A stretch of DNA of 64,000 bases, from positions 5,397,501 to 5,461,500 of the forward strand of contig NC_089736.1 in the NCBI RefSeq assembly GCF_035083965.1. Reading direction: 5' to 3'. Source of the DNA: Branchiostoma lanceolatum (lineage: Eukaryota; Chordata; Leptocardii; Amphioxiformes; Branchiostomatidae). Made by a program: the position numbers and the translations under genes. Shown one piece after another: positions 24,501 through 36,434 of the stretch. The notes below the pieces were generated by a model. That model was not told where the DNA came from. It was given only the letters and a program-made list of their open reading frames with translations, and did no database searches. Every line of letters begins with the position of its first letter. Within the stretch, counting starts at the first letter, position 1.

Positions 24501-26653
24501 GTAGAGTGGAACTCATTGCCACAAAGTACAGTAGGAGTGTCCTCACTAGTCAGCTTTAAAAAACTAAAAAACGCTTACAGCATTTTCGTGGTGACCTATT
24601 TATCATGAATGACACCATGAATATGTGTATTCAATGTCAGATCAATGTGTTACTACCGGGTACTGCAATACAATATGGTACAACTGAAAACTTAAAACAC
24701 AGCAACCCCCCCCCCTTTCCCCTTCTACTGCAAAATTCAGTTGCGTAAAAATGCATATCTGACATATTTTGTTGTATGACATTATGTTGAAGGGTAGTTA
24801 ATACTAGTTATACGGGGTGACTAATACAAAAACAGATACAGGCTCAAATTTTTGTTAAATAAAAGAAATTTTGCTTTTGGTTTTTGTGTGGCCATAAGCT
24901 GGCTTTTAGCTGCTTGCTTTCAGGCATTGATTTTAGAAGACTTTTTTGGGCATCGTTCAAAAATGTTATCTAAGAGACCAGCAAAAACTGGTCAGGGGTC
25001 ACATTGGCCTGGTGGTCCTTATGTAGAGGTTGTCTCTTGTACAGGTTTGATTGTGTAACCTTTGATGATTATGTGTTTGACTTTGGAACATAAGCATAAA
25101 TACACAGGGCTATGGCAGCTCCATGTATCTAAGTTCAACTTGTAAGATTACAACATCCAAAATGTTCAAACAAACATAAGCAAAGAAATGTTATCACACT
25201 TACATCTGATACCTGATCTCCTCTCGAATGCAGTTATGCCCTCTTTCCACTAGATGGCGCTCGCTGAGTGACCATATAGCAAGCAACATTGGATTTGTGT
25301 GGCCCTTGATTTCAAAATTGGAATATTATGTGAAACTAAGACAACAAAGTACACAAAACGTTTTTAAAAATTAGTTCCTTATCTATGAACTTTGTTTAGA
25401 GATCTGTGAAATATTTGGTCGTTCAGCAGTCACTCAGTGGTTGTAGCCATTAGTTCAAAGGGTGTAACCTCCATTAACATTCATCCGCCGGGTTACATAA
25501 ATCCGCCACTTTGAAAAACAGTGGGTTTGAGAGATCTCTAGTGCAGCACCCCCCAGGTATGCACAGTTTTAAATATACAGGAGTGCAAATTATACTCGGG
25601 ACGTTGGGTTGGAGATCTCTTTGGACTTATCTTTTCAAGGTGGCGGAATTGTGAACCCTGGTGGAATTATGTTAGTAGATGTTATAAGCCCCTAAATACT
25701 AACTCTAACTGTAGTTAACCCAAATTGTAGGAGGCAGTATTACTGCAGGGCATAACTATTAACAGAAGCACCTGGCAAGCTCGCTGCGATGTAGAGCAGT
25801 CTATGTTCGTCTGTCCTGTCTGTCTGTCTGTCTATTAAGTACAATTTCAGCGTTTTCCATACTGCAAGAAGTTGTCAATATTGATAATACTGTTCAGCCA
25901 CTTTAGGAAATAATTAGGCCTAAGAAAATTGATATTGCATTCCTGATTACAGTCCTGAAAAAAATAGGATCCTTAAAAGACTTCTACTATTATTTTCTTG
26001 CTCTTTTTAGATTTCTGCTAAAGTGATCCAACAAATAGTATGTGGATTAATATATTTGTCAGGTCGACGATAGTATGTGAAAAAAGTGAAATGTAATACA
26101 TAATTGTGAGTTTGGATATAGTGTGACTGTACGCATTTAACAGACATGTGCTGAATAGATACAATATGGGAAGTACAGAGTCTAACCTGTGTTGTCCATC
26201 TATGTTTCTAACCAATAATTGTCATTACAATACCGAATCATGTACATTAGAAGTAGTAAAATGATTCCCCCCAAAAAAAGTACATGTGTGATAAAAGGAG
26301 CTGTGCTGAATTGGGAAGTATTAGCAGCAAGAGTGTATTGAAAAGAATATTTCATACAAAAGATGAAAAGATACATGTATATTTGCTCTGTCAATTGTCA
26401 GGAAAATATTTATTCAAACATCATAACCTTCTCCCTGCTGCCTAACTCTGTAACCAATAGAGAATCGGGTGCCAAACGGCTACTTCAGTGTGCTAAAGGT
26501 TAAATTAGTTAAATTCTGTTCTGACTTTCATCTATTTTCCCCTCATCTCTGCCAGGTTTCCGTGCCCTTCTCATGGATGCAGTGGAAGCCGGAGAGGATC
26601 GTACCAAGGAGCTGAGGAGAATGGGGGAGGTCAAGAACCACGTGGAGGACTAA
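18567..26653 (+). CDS. PYCR: Pyrroline-5-carboxylate reductase-like protein (PYCR family)
   Basis: Seven exons join in frame: 18567-18633, 19454-19530, 20251-20430, 21352-21564, 22112-22204, 22803-22923, 26556-26653 (849 nt, 282 aa). The family makes proline by NAD(P)H-dependent reduction of pyrroline-5-carboxylate. Seen: N-terminal Rossmann motif [10 protein letters not shown] (3-12), AIKANVV, the TPMAGI block, [27 protein letters not shown] ending exon 4, and a C-terminal dimerisation region with [14 protein letters not shown]. The length is closest to the short PYCR3 type rather than PYCR1/2 (about 320 aa), and no mitochondrial leader is visible because the Rossmann strand starts at residue 2, so a cytosolic enzyme is likely. 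Odd: after HPSMLKDEV (222-230) the usual xSPGGTTI loop is replaced by CSNNSLGQS (231-239). Intron 6 is about 3.6 kb. The exon structure is inferred from splice sites and family similarity. Confidence 0.9.
19955..20232 (+). repeat. Dispersed SINE-like repeat, copy 2, in PYCR intron 2
   Basis: Contains GACATGTTGTAAGGGGTTGC, the GGCGGCCCCATGTATC block, GCGTCAAACCTCTGCACG and CCAACACACTTATCGAGAAG, in the same order as 44690-44945 and inverted relative to 3547-3845. It ends about 20 bases before exon 3 of the reductase gene. Confidence 0.65.
22255..22395 (+). repeat. tRNA-derived SINE-like repeat, in PYCR intron 5
   Basis: Reads like a decayed tRNA head: GTGGCTAGTCTAGTGGACAC (A-box-like) and GTCATGGGTTCTATTCCTGG (B-box-like, GGTTCTATTCC), followed by the body TTGGGAGAGGCACTTTACA shared with 23905-24165. 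The tRNA origin is an inference from the boxes; it is not a functional tRNA. Confidence 0.6.
22399..22475 (+). repeat. Solo half of the AATAAG...CTTATT MITE family
   Basis: AGGCCTTTAACTTTGACATA, ACAATGCAT, ACATGTGCAGTTTG and the terminal AAGCTTATT match the right arm of the elements at 27693-27900, 57892-58084 and 61026-61255. The left arm is missing or too decayed to see. Confidence 0.6.
22940..23096 (+). repeat. Imperfect tandem repeat (about 65-75 bp, 2+ units) rich in CCAAT/ATTGG
   Basis: TGATTGGTCA (22941), TGATTGGTCA (23006) and TGATTGGTTA (23081) start successive units, each carrying CCAATCAGTAGCAG or its remnant. It lies directly after exon 6 of the reductase gene. The CCAAT density comes from the repeat and is not itself evidence of a promoter. 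Confidence 0.65.
23551..23700 (+). repeat. Three tandem units of about 50 bp
   Basis: Units start at 23551, 23602 and 23651, each with ATTTCGTTTGGAGACACA and a TTTGAGTTGATGATRAC end. It is a small minisatellite inside PYCR intron 6. Confidence 0.8.
23905..24165 (+). repeat. tRNA-derived SINE-like repeat, in PYCR intron 6
   Basis: The head has GTGCTGGGTTTGAATCCCTG, a good RNA polymerase III B-box (GGTTTGAATCC). The body has GTGCCCTTCGGAAAGGCACT and CTCACCTCACTCAGGTAAA. It shares order and orientation with 22255-22395 and is inverted relative to 55450-55562. Confidence 0.7.
24200..26555. other. Rest of PYCR intron 6, no gene seen
   Basis: AT-rich intron sequence with a short GTCT microsatellite near 25820-25840 and a homopolymer C run near 24707. 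No coding exon, RNA gene or strong inverted repeat was recognised. Confidence 0.45.
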
Positions 26654-27692
26654 AGAATAGGGCTGTACCAAAGATTTTCTGGGGGTGTGCCTGAGGGAAA
26701 ATCAACATCTACCCAAATATCCTGCAAATGAGTTTTACCTTTTTCCCTGCCAGAAATATTTTTGAAAGCCTCCTGTCTTGCATGCAGGAATATGTCAGAA
26801 GATGGTTTTGAAGATCACAACTAAACAAATTTCCACCTTCTACACTGTCTACATGTAAAGTACTGCTCTCAAAAGCCAAAACCTTTATTTAGTGCGTTGA
26901 AACACCTTTCGTCCAAACATAGGGTATTTTCAGATTAAAAGAAGCCTTTAGAGGAGCTGGATATATTACAAAATTTCTACTAATGTTCTTTGGGGAATTT
27001 TTATTTAATATTTTAGATGTAGTTCTGGTAAACTAGTTAAGGTAGAAATGTTAAGGTCTAACAAAAGGGACAGTGCTCTGTGAATGTGTAGTACTCTGTG
27101 CTAATTAGATATTAAGTAGGGTTTCTTCTCGTTTGAGAGATACAAGTCTTCCAACAAAGGGTCCAATAAGAAGACTCATTTTTGTTTTATTTGCTGCCAC
27201 AACCTTTAAATGTAGAAATCAGAAAATCACTGCTTCATATAAGTAAAGTTACATAGCTGTAAAATTACTGGTTTATGAAAGTTAAGTTACATAGCTGTCA
27301 AATTTCATTTGTCTTTAAAACATAATTTCTTTTGAGTTATGGTGACATTCTTTAACTTGAGTCTAAAGATCTTAATTTTTCCTTCTTTGTTTGTTTATTT
27401 GTCATTAAATTCTCCCACGATTTTAAGTTTGGTTCCCGAAAATTGTGAATGTTACGATTAATACATAATCTGTTTTATTGTGTTTATGTTAGTTTTGTGG
27501 CCAACTTTAGATATTGTATCTACATAAAACGTACTATGTAGTGGTAGTTCTGTACCTTTATTCCTGCAGCTTACAATCATTGTGTTTGTACATAAAACCT
27601 GAAGAAACATTGCAATGTTCAATAACGCACATACATGTACATTGGCGATAACGCACATACATGTACATGTAACGTTACATGCATAAGACCTC

Positions 27693-27900
27693 GCAATAAG
27701 CATGGTCATGATTCCAACTGCGCATGCACAGCGATATGCATTCTGGGTAATATTTCAAAAGTGAAGACCCCTAACTTGTAAACCATGTTTTATACATGTC
27801 CAGACGTGTTTTGTTTACGTCTCAGGGGCCTTCAACTTTGACATATTACCCACAATGCATCTTGCTGCACATGCACAGTTGCAACCGTGAGCAGCCTATA
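27693..27900. mobile_element. MITE of the AATAAG...CTTATT family, in the PYCR 3' UTR
   Basis: The left arm (AATAAGCATGGTCATGATTCCAACTGCG onward, with GCATGCACAGC and TTCTGGGTAATAT) and the right arm (GGCCTTCAACTTTGACATAT, CACAATGCATCTTGCTGCAC, ATGCACAGTTGCAACC) are inverted copies around a centre near 27800. It lies between the reductase stop codon and the likely poly(A) signal at 27995. Confidence 0.75.
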
Positions 27901-27994
27901 CATTTGTACTGATAAAACTGTAAATAAAATACTTGAGAAATCATGACAGCAAAAACAACTGTACTTACTGTAAGAAATGTGAAACTGTACATTC

Positions 27995-28000
27995 AATAAA
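27995..28000 (+). terminator. Candidate polyadenylation signal of the PYCR-like gene
   Basis: AATAAA in ATTCAATAAACTTTCATGA, about 1.34 kb after the stop; an earlier AATAAA lies near 27923. Which one is used cannot be told from sequence. Either would place a MITE inside the 3' UTR. Confidence 0.4.
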
Positions 28001-28459
28001 CTTTCATGATTTTGAACATCTGTGTGGCGGTTTTATATAGTCAGAACTCTGTTAACTAACCACAGTTAGGCCATGTTGATTTGATTATCTGCTCCCTTTT
28101 AAACCGTGAGGTGGCATCCTTTGGGGACCCCAAAACTCATGCAGGCATTCAAAAAAGAGAAAAGTTTGGCAAAAAAATTGCTTTTATTATTATTTGCTTC
28201 TTGAATTGTATTTTGGTAATATCTGATTTGAAGCAGTTTGTATGGTGACTACTACATTTGAAAAAGTCAATATTGGCAAAATCCCGCATTGGCTATGCTA
28301 CAATTTAATATCATGACAGAATGAAACATACAGTTATCAATATCTTACTCTTACCCTACATGTAAGCCAACTAGTGTGCATCCATGTATACCTAGCCTAA
28401 ACTTCCCACTGACATGGAAACTTTAAGAATTGATTAAAAACTTTGAAAACAAAAAAATC

Positions 28460-29067
28460 CAAGGAATGTCTGGCTGTGTGGAAGGTGTTCAGCACCAAGG
28501 GCATGAATGTCTGGCTGTGTGGAAGGTGTTAAATGCCAGAAACAGGAATGTTTGTATGTGTGGAAGGTGTTCAGCACCAAGGACAGGAATGTTTGTATGT
28601 TGGAAGGTGTTCAGCACCAAGGACAGGAATGTCTAGCTGTGTAGATGATGTTAGACGCCAGAAACAGGAATGTTTGCATGTGTGGAAGGTGTTCAGCACC
28701 AAGGACAGGAATGTCTAGCTGTGTGGATTGTATTAAACGCCAGAAACAGGAATGTTTGCATGTGTGGAAGGTGTTCAGCACCAAGGACAGGAATGTTTGT
28801 ATGTTGGAAGGTGTTCAGCACCAAGGACAGGAATGTCTGGCTGTGTGGATGGTATTAAACGCCAGAAACAGGAATGTTTGCATGTGTGGAAGGTGTTCAG
28901 CACCAAGGACAGGAAAGTTTATCTGTGAGTGGATGGTGTTCAACACCAGAAACAGGAATGATTTGTGGAAGGTGTTAAACACCAGAAACAGGAATGTTTG
29001 TATGTGTGGAAGGTGTTCAGCACCAAGGACAGGAAAGTTTACCTGTGAGTGGATGGTGTTTAACCAA
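28460..29067 (+). repeat. 41-bp minisatellite of about 15 units with two unit types
   Basis: Units begin GAATG or GAAAG and contain GTGTGGAAGGTGTT. Type A continues CAGCACCAAGGACAG and type B continues AAACGCCAGAAACAG. The order from the left is roughly A B A A B A B A A B A B B A B(partial), so A/B and A/A/B blocks alternate. Most units are 41 bases; single units of 36-43 occur. The period is not a multiple of three, so the open frames across it are artefacts of low stop density. Confidence 0.9.
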
Positions 29068-30530
29068 TGATGTGCACTATCTGATTATAAAGTTTTAATT
29101 TTTAGTCCTTTCACCTTCCATGAGAATGTTGATACTGTACGTATTTTCTACCCGCAAAGTTTTAACGTAACAAAGAGAGAAATTTAAAAAAAAGGCAAAA
29201 TGTGCATTTTCACCGAGAAATGATTATATAATTACGTTATCTTAATGAGCACAGCTGAGTTAGCTAATTAACGACCACCACGTGGTAACTTCCCATGGGG
29301 CCATGCGAGCCCGCGAAGTCCAAGCTGGCGGCAAGACACGATTCGCTGGAGGAACGTCTGACAAACTCCGTCCCTGGGAGACGAAAACGGCTGGTTTGGG
29401 TGGTGAGTAGTACTTAACTTTGTTCTTCTTATTCTTGTGACCATTTTGACCAAACTTCCGTGGAAAGACAAAGTAAGAACGCAGAGATATGGCCGAGTTT
29501 CTGAGACAGGATGGGCGGTGGCGTGGCATATACCAGGGCGCACCTGGGCTAGATTCAAATTATTGATTTGCATATTCATCATAATATTAAACAACAAGCA
29601 TGTAACGAAGAAGCTTGTGCTCCCCATCCAACTTAAAGGGGTTCTCAACCTGTGTGTTCCAAGGTCATGTTTCTGTTTCTGTTCAGCATCATTTTCAAAA
29701 TCTTAGAACCAACAAATTTGGTCTGGTCTGCAACGGGTAGAAATCTCGAGGTAGTGACCCACAACTCTATGAGTCTATTATAACGTTACATGTGGTATAG
29801 GTTTTGTGTATTTACTTATCATGAATGTCTGCTCAACTTATTGTTTGGTTGGATTCTGCAGCGGATGAGCCATGGACCGACATGTACAGGGGTTTTTTTT
29901 GGGGGGGGGGGAGTAAGACATAACCTCTGCTACCTGCCTTGTCTGACAGGTAAGTGTATAACAATATTCAGGTTATAAGGACAACATTCATATTGGGTGT
30001 GGTGTACAAAGTTGTTCTTCTGCTGGTATTCCATGTTTGAGTGTTCCAAGGTCAAGGTACTCTGGTCTTGCAAGGTTCAGAAAGCAGTACAAGCACATTC
30101 ACACTGACTCTGTTGAGTTTATTCATGTATTTTCCAAATTTTCAGAGTAAGTAATAATTATGTTTGCCAGTGTCAGTTTCTGTGTGGCTGTTTTTAATAA
30201 CCCAGGTATAGTCATTTCTCTACATTGCATGATTCAGTAGACAGGTCTTGCCCATTGTTTGTGAGCATTATTTAACTACAAATTAATATAATATTTTTCT
30301 CACTGTTCTATCCATTCTATGCATGAGTTTTTTTAAATTTGTTTCAGAATGATGACTTTGGTTTCGTGTTTATCCTTGATGACGTGATATGACTGCATTG
30401 GATATACTCTTTACCACATTTTTTTCCTCAAACATGGATAACTGTTCAGAACTGGTTGAGGTATTTCATCCCATTCAGTGTTATTGGCTGGGATAGTACA
30501 TGTAATATGTTTCTATAGCTATCTTCATTT
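29068..30530. other. Spacer with one weak candidate first exon
   Basis: On the plus strand ATG at 29295 opens 36 codons (start MGPCEPAKSK) ending at a TG|GTGAGT donor at 29402/29403, in a locally GC-rich patch. No partner exon was found, so this is at most a candidate start of an unknown transcript. The rest is AT-rich with a T8G10 homopolymer junction near 29892. Confidence 0.2.
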
Positions 30531-30638
30531 TTTTAATGAATCATCGTCATGTTCCATAAACATGTGTTTTTTAATGTGGTACGTGAGACATATTTTGTGT
30601 GATTGGTGCTTGGTCATGATATTGATAATGTGACTTTT

Positions 30639-30827
30639 AATAAGCTAGTTTGGAGTTGCTACTACGCATGTGCAGTGTCATAGGTGAAGGCCCCCGCGAC
30701 GGAAACAAGACCCGTCTGGGCGTTGTTATGCAAATCGAGACAATGTGTAGGCGAGCGCTGTTTTCGTCGTGGGGGCCTTCACCTTTGACACTGCACATGC
30801 GTAGTAGCAACTCCGAACTAGCTTATT
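30639..30827. mobile_element. MITE of the AATAAG...CTTATT family, at the palindrome's left edge
   Basis: AATAAGCTAGTTTGGAGTTG to GGTGAAGGCCCCC on the left is mirrored by GGGGGCCTTCACCTTTGACA to CGAACTAGCTTATT on the right; the arms are about 60-65 bases. The inner halves (CACTGCACATGCGTAGTAGC) are a subtype of the family seen at 27693, 57892 and 61026. It interrupts the similarity with the right arm of the giant inverted repeat. Confidence 0.85.
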
Positions 30828-32004
30828 GTTACTGTAATTTTGCTACACTTTTGCCTCACTAACAATGGTATAATTTTCTAATGTGCTTTTGTCCCCAACC
30901 TAAATCAGATTTTAGAACTGTAAGTTACAGTGTAACAAATGTTATGAATATCATAAATGTATAATTATTGACTGATGACATGCAATGTTTTTAAATGTTG
31001 GTGTATGTATATTTGGCATGTGGTTTTTCTGAACGAGTCTTTCTTAAACTCCATAGGTCATGGGAAGTGAAAGTTGATGACCATGTTTATGTGGGACCTG
31101 TCCAATATTCTAGGAGGATCTGTCTGTGTTCCTGACCATGTTCCTGTGTGTGCTGTGGGACCTGTCTGCTATCCTGTGTTCCAGTCTATATTCCAGGAGG
31201 ATCTGTTTGTGTTCCTGTGTTACCTGTCCGCTATCTACAAGACAAGAGAACATCGGACTTGGACTGTGAGTTGGCTTGTACTTATAGAGCTCTTTCAAAA
31301 ATGGGGTCTGCATGCCGCAATGCGTAATCAGTCGTTTTGCTTCAGCTTAACTTGAAGCCAGACCGTTCTGGTTTAACATTAAACGTGTACCTAATAGTAA
31401 TACGTCGAGCCTGCACCAATGAAGCGTGATGTCTGGCCGCTACGTTTGCTTCAAAGCCCGGCCGTTCTGATTCAACGTATAGCTTATAGTTAAAGCGTGA
31501 AGCCAGCACGAATGAAATTTAATACGTGGCTGCGGTATTCAGCGCAAAGCGTAATCGTGACCTGTCATGCAGATCCTTCAGAAATGACAATGAAAAAGTC
31601 TGGACACTGGGCATCATGTCCGCGATCCTCTGAATTTTTGGTAACAATTCTATTTCAAAGCATCATTTCTAAAACTGACCCTCCCTACTATTTGTTGTCA
31701 TTTCCAAAAGAGTTCACATTACTTGTACTAATGTCTAGTTAAGGTTGTGACTAATATTTTATTGTAGATATGGTGGAGAACACAGTACATTTACCTTTAA
31801 GGAAGAGAGTACTTGGAATATTGTCTGTTGTTTCAGTCTGTATGGCAATGGGTTATATTTTTAACAGCATTTTGCAATCAAACTTCTTTCCCTGACATCC
31901 TCTTCATAATGATCCACATCAACCCTTATTAAAACAGGACGTAGATGTAAAGCAATTATTAAAGCAACAAATATTTCAGGATTAATAGTATAATGCAATG
32001 AATA

Positions 32005-32120
32005 AAAAGACACTTTTTACACAACAAAGAGCTTTATTCAACCAACGTTTCGGTGACCCTGTCACCTTCTTCGAGGCAATTCTGACTGGTTCACTTTGCA
32101 CTGCAGCACAGGTGTTGCTG
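32005..32120 (-). repeat. Retroelement 3'-tail-like fragment
   Basis: On the minus strand it reads GGTGACAGGGTCACCGAAAC, then an AATAAAGCTCTTTGT stretch. This GAAG...CGAAACGTTGG tail is common at the 3' ends of invertebrate LINE or Penelope-like elements. Only the tail is seen and no reverse transcriptase frame is nearby. The class is a guess from memory of such tails. Confidence 0.35.
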
Positions 32121-33944
32121 CTTATAGATACATATGTTCCCAAAACGCAAAGTAAAACTAAAAGAGTCTTTTTATTCAGTGACTTACCAACCTGATGAAA
32201 CTATTCACGGAGGAGAGGAGTCTAATGCAATATTGTGTTGTACTCAGTACCCATACATGATGCTGGTGGAGAGGTGCAAATATTGTGTGTCAAAATTTTG
32301 ATTTTTTTAAATTTCATTCATGGCACTTTATTCTAAAGAAAAATTAATTGAGTCTTACCACAGCAGACTGAGCATGATGAAAGTAAAATGTCAGAACAGT
32401 TACTATGGAGATGGTACACATTGTAGTATGATTTCAGAACAAAAAAATTAGATATAATGTTTTAGGTTACAATCACTCACTGACTTATTTTTATAATGAA
32501 AATCATATATTGTAGTAAGTGTAATGACAAATAAGAACGGTCCTAAATTTCAATTAATGTCGTAAAATTCATGGGATGATCGTAAAGGAACTAAATTATC
32601 TACACTTCTCTCATTGTTACATACCACTATTAAAATGTGGAAGAACACTTTTACCAGTGATATGGTTGATTTTAGGGAACTTTAGTTCAACAATTTTGTG
32701 AGTGATGAAGTGGATTTCAGGGAAAATACTTTGGTTACATGATGACTGTTGGATATGTGTCCCATTGCTTAACAGAAAATAGAAAATGTAATGTTGTGCT
32801 CTCTTTCTGTTGAGTAAATGTACTACAGGTAAGCTGTGTGTGGTGTTTAAAGGAGAGGAATTGTGTGTAAGAAATCAGCTGAATAAAAATATATCTATTT
32901 TTTTTCACAAGGATAACAATATTCTCTACTTGAAACATAGCCAGGTCATAGATACATGTAGTTTAGGAACTAAGTACATGTACTACAACTAAAAGCTACC
33001 ATTAGACAGACAGACTGTTGCAGTGTAAGATTGACACATTCAAACAATGTTAAAACTTCTGTGAGGTGTCTTCCTCAGGGCAAGATGTTCTTACAATACT
33101 CTTGTGCTATTCAGTGACTGAAAGTTCATGCCCCCTTGTCTCTGTTTGTTACTTGATTTTCTGATCCAGATTGCAAGTTCCTTTATCCAGTGTGTATATT
33201 TGCCCCCTCCCAGTCTATTACGCAGTTGTTTTCTACCAATTTTCTTCTGTCACCACTGACTAATGTTCTTTTTCTCCGCTTTTTTCAGTGAATTTTGTCT
33301 CCTTCTTGTGTTCTTCTAATCTGGTGCTTAAAGTTCTTCCTGTCTCTCTTTTTCACAACTCCTAATATAACGGAGGGCGCTGTAACTTCGAGCGGAAGTT
33401 TATGAGTTCGACATCGCATTGTACCAGTGTCGGTTGTCTGAAAAAATGTCGTTTGAACAAATGATAAACGACAGTAGTGGCAGTGTTCAGGGATTTTCTG
33501 ATGTAGAGTTGATTTTACATCGTCTGTGCACAATATTCACACATTGATCTCAGTCAGTAAAACCAGAAAATGTTGTAACATGAATATAGCTTTCCAATAT
33601 TTTCCATTTTAAATAGGGTGCAGTAACTTTGGATGACAAATAATTTTGTCTCTCTTTAATCTTAACTTAGGACGATTTGTACTAGTTACAAAAGGAAGAA
33701 TTTTGTGTCAACTAACTTCCTGTAGTAAAGCATGCGTAAGTCTCGCTCTAAATGTAACGTAGCAACTGTTTATTAGGTTGCTTGTTGCAATTTTCCAAGC
33801 CGTGTCAGTGCTTGCCTTGACGATACGTTTCTTGGCATGGCAATGAAAATAAAAAGTTCATACAAAAGGCCTCGTAGCATGAATGCACACATGACACAAA
33901 TTTGCCACACAAACAAAAGTCAATCATGGTTACACCGGAAACTG

Positions 33945-34350
33945 ACAATTGCACCCCGACCAATCGAATCACGTGAATCGCATTGAAACTCAGATTCGTA
34001 TCAGCCATTTCCCGACAAATCGCTTTCTAAGTTGCGTTAACGACTACATCTGACCAAACAAACTCGCCAGTGAGATCGTGGAAGGTGCCCGCAATTTAAC
34101 TTTTAGCTTCTACTTAGCTTTTCTCTAAACGTTAAATTGCGGGCGGATTCAATTACTTCCAAAGTGCCAAAATTGTCAATCTGAAAACGTCTTTTGGAAG
34201 CTGACACCTTCCACCATCTCACTGGCGAGTTTCTTTGGTCAGATGTAGTCGTTAACGCAAGTTAGAAAGCGATTTGTCGGGAAATGGCTAATACGAATCT
34301 GAGTTTCAATGCAATTCACATGATTCGATTGGTCGGGGTGAATTGGTAAC
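33945..34350. repeat. Nested foldback element (about 400 bp)
   Basis: Left arm 33945-34085 (CACCCCGACCAATCGAATCA to AACTCGCCAGTGAGATC) and right arm 34202-34350 (CACCTTCCACCATCTCACTG to GATTCGATTGGTCGGGGTG) are inverted copies with few mismatches. Between them a second pair, CCCGCAATTTAAC at 34088 and GTTAAATTGCGGG near 34131, makes an inner hairpin. No ORF of note. Confidence 0.85.
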
Positions 34351-34500
34351 CTCTACACTCTACAGGGCACAGCATGTGATCGCAAAGTATGCCGCAAATC
34401 TGCCTAGGTTATTCAACAGTGCAAAGCAAAGTGGCCTGTCAGATTTTTAACCAACATGTGAACCTCGTCAGGTTGGATTACATGTTTGCTACGCCAAAGA

Positions 34501-34820
34501 AAGTAGTTACTCAAGTAACTGGATATGATTTTGGAAACGGTCAGATGTTTCAGGTAGCATCCACTACTTTTCGTCAATGACACTGAGTAAGATTGTTGAA
34601 CAGCAGGTTTCTAGCCATGAACTATGAATTGATATGCAGATAAAGAGAAAACAATTTAGTCTTGGCGACTTGCATGTCAATTCATATATAGTTCATGGTT
34701 ACAAACCTGTTGTTCGACAAGCTTGCTAACAGTCACTGACAAAAATTAGTGGAATCAATTTATGCTACTTGAAACATCTAAATCATATCCAGTTGCTTGA
34801 GTGAATGCTTTTTAAGGGCA
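34501..34820. repeat. Foldback element (about 320 bp)
   Basis: AAGTAGTTACTCAAGTAACT, GGATATGATTT, CAGATGTTTCAGGTAGCAT and CCATGAACTATGAATTGA in the left arm are mirrored by the right arm, which ends in ACTTGAAACATCTAAATCAT and CCAGTTGCTTGAGTGAATGC. The centre is near 34655. It lies 150 bases from the foldback at 33945-34350. Confidence 0.8.
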
Positions 34821-36294
34821 TCTTAATATTAATTGTTCACAAATCCATGTTTCATTCAGACGACAGCTCTCTGCATTAAGTTGGGTTCTTAACAATTTTA
34901 TTCAGCACTGTAGATGAAAACACACTTCTGCATAACAAGACAATTACAAATACATCCAAAGTTACAGCACCCTCCGTTACATGGGATTCTGTACAAGCAG
35001 TCTGTTTTTAAATCATCATCTATGTACTTATGAGCTTATTACCTTCCAAAATGCACTATTCATTCTTTCTTCATTTTTCATTCATCATTCCTTTATCTCT
35101 TAATAGCACAAAGGTATCATAAGAACATCTCCCCCTGATGAAGACGTTGAAATGTGGGAAAGAAACAACACGACATCAACGTTAAGTTGATTACAATTAC
35201 ATGATAAAAATATTTACAGAAGGTTGACATAGATGATTGTTACAAATCATAAGTTTACTAGATAGATTATCTAAAATCAAAAAGTAGCAAGAGTTGCAGT
35301 GTCTTAAAGAATTACAAATTACCCTGAAGTTGTTTTCTACTAGAAATATAGCCAGCTGGCAGATAGCTTACACAAACAAGCTAAAACTAATGGTAATAAT
35401 TTTAATAAGTAAAAGGTTAACTCTAATCAGACAGCTGTTAACGTTGTGTGATGTTGACAATCCATACACAGGGTATACAATCTATTTTCAAGGAAACTGT
35501 AACAACTAGTAGGCTTGAGCTCAAGGTCCTTTAAATTTTGGGTAGGAATTTAGCAGCATTCAGGCAGCTTCTTTGACACTTTTTAAAAAATACCAAGACT
35601 TTAATTCTGGGGGCTCTAAGTACCCATGTAAAGAATAGCGTTGTTTTTAAATCGCTTTGCGTGGCAATATTTTAGATATGTCTAAATGAAATTAGACAGA
35701 GACCTCAAGCCAATCCCCCCATGCATATCCTTCTTAAAAGCACCGTAGAGAGTTGCAGTTTTTGATTAGTAAATTTTCTACATTTCGTAACACTTAAGTT
35801 TAGGTAAACAACTTTTTCTTCTTATAATGTTCAGGAAGAAAAGCCTCCGGTGACAACACAGGGCCTCTTCCTCCAATCATGTCCAACAGAGTCTGTAAAG
35901 TCCTTTAATTCTGCTTTCTCCCCATAGAAGTACCATTGCGCTGTCTCCTCTCGTAATCTTCTGAATAACCTCAAGCTTGGATAAAGAGATAATCAATTTT
36001 AGAAATTTTAAATTAACTTGAGTGTATAATCTGAGAAATAATGGGTCTAGTTTTGTTTGGCTGATTTCTTTTGTCGTGTAGACTTAAACTGTTCTTGTAG
36101 CTATACCAACCTCCTGTTGAAAACTTTAGGCTTGTCTCATGTTGATCTAGTAGAGTTTGACAGTGCTGTATTAGGCTGGCAGACTTTATTTGATGAGCTT
36201 GAGGGTAGTTCTAGTATTTTGAGCAGGAGATTGGAATTGTTACAAGAAGTTTGATCAAGAGAAAACACAATTCCTCTCTACTTCTTTGTGGGCT

Positions 36295-36390
36295 TAGCCT
36301 GGAGGAGGAACTTGTCCCAACTTCAATGACTCTGCATAGTTGACAACCAAATGTTTTTACTCTGGCGCAGAGGTTTACTCCTCCAGGCTA
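36295..36390. repeat. Small foldback (about 95 bp)
   Basis: AGCCTGGAGGAG at 36296 is mirrored by CTCCTCCAGGCT ending near 36389. It sits just outside the highly conserved core of the giant inverted duplication. Confidence 0.6.
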
Positions 36391-36434
36391 TTCCTGTTGA
36401 ATAAATAGTTGTTATTTCACTGGTCAATGTGCTT

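Noticed and set aside
28645..29070. 141-residue open frame and its overlapping partners
   Set aside because: They lie wholly in the 41-bp minisatellite; the unit is not a multiple of three and every frame is open for the same reason. Repetitive peptide only, no splice sites.
35135..35160. CTGATGA...GAAA resembling a hammerhead ribozyme core
   Set aside because: The bases between CTGATGA and GAAA cannot form a proper stem II and no flanking stems I and III are present. It fits better as the CTGATGAAGACGTTGAAA phrase common at retroelement tails.
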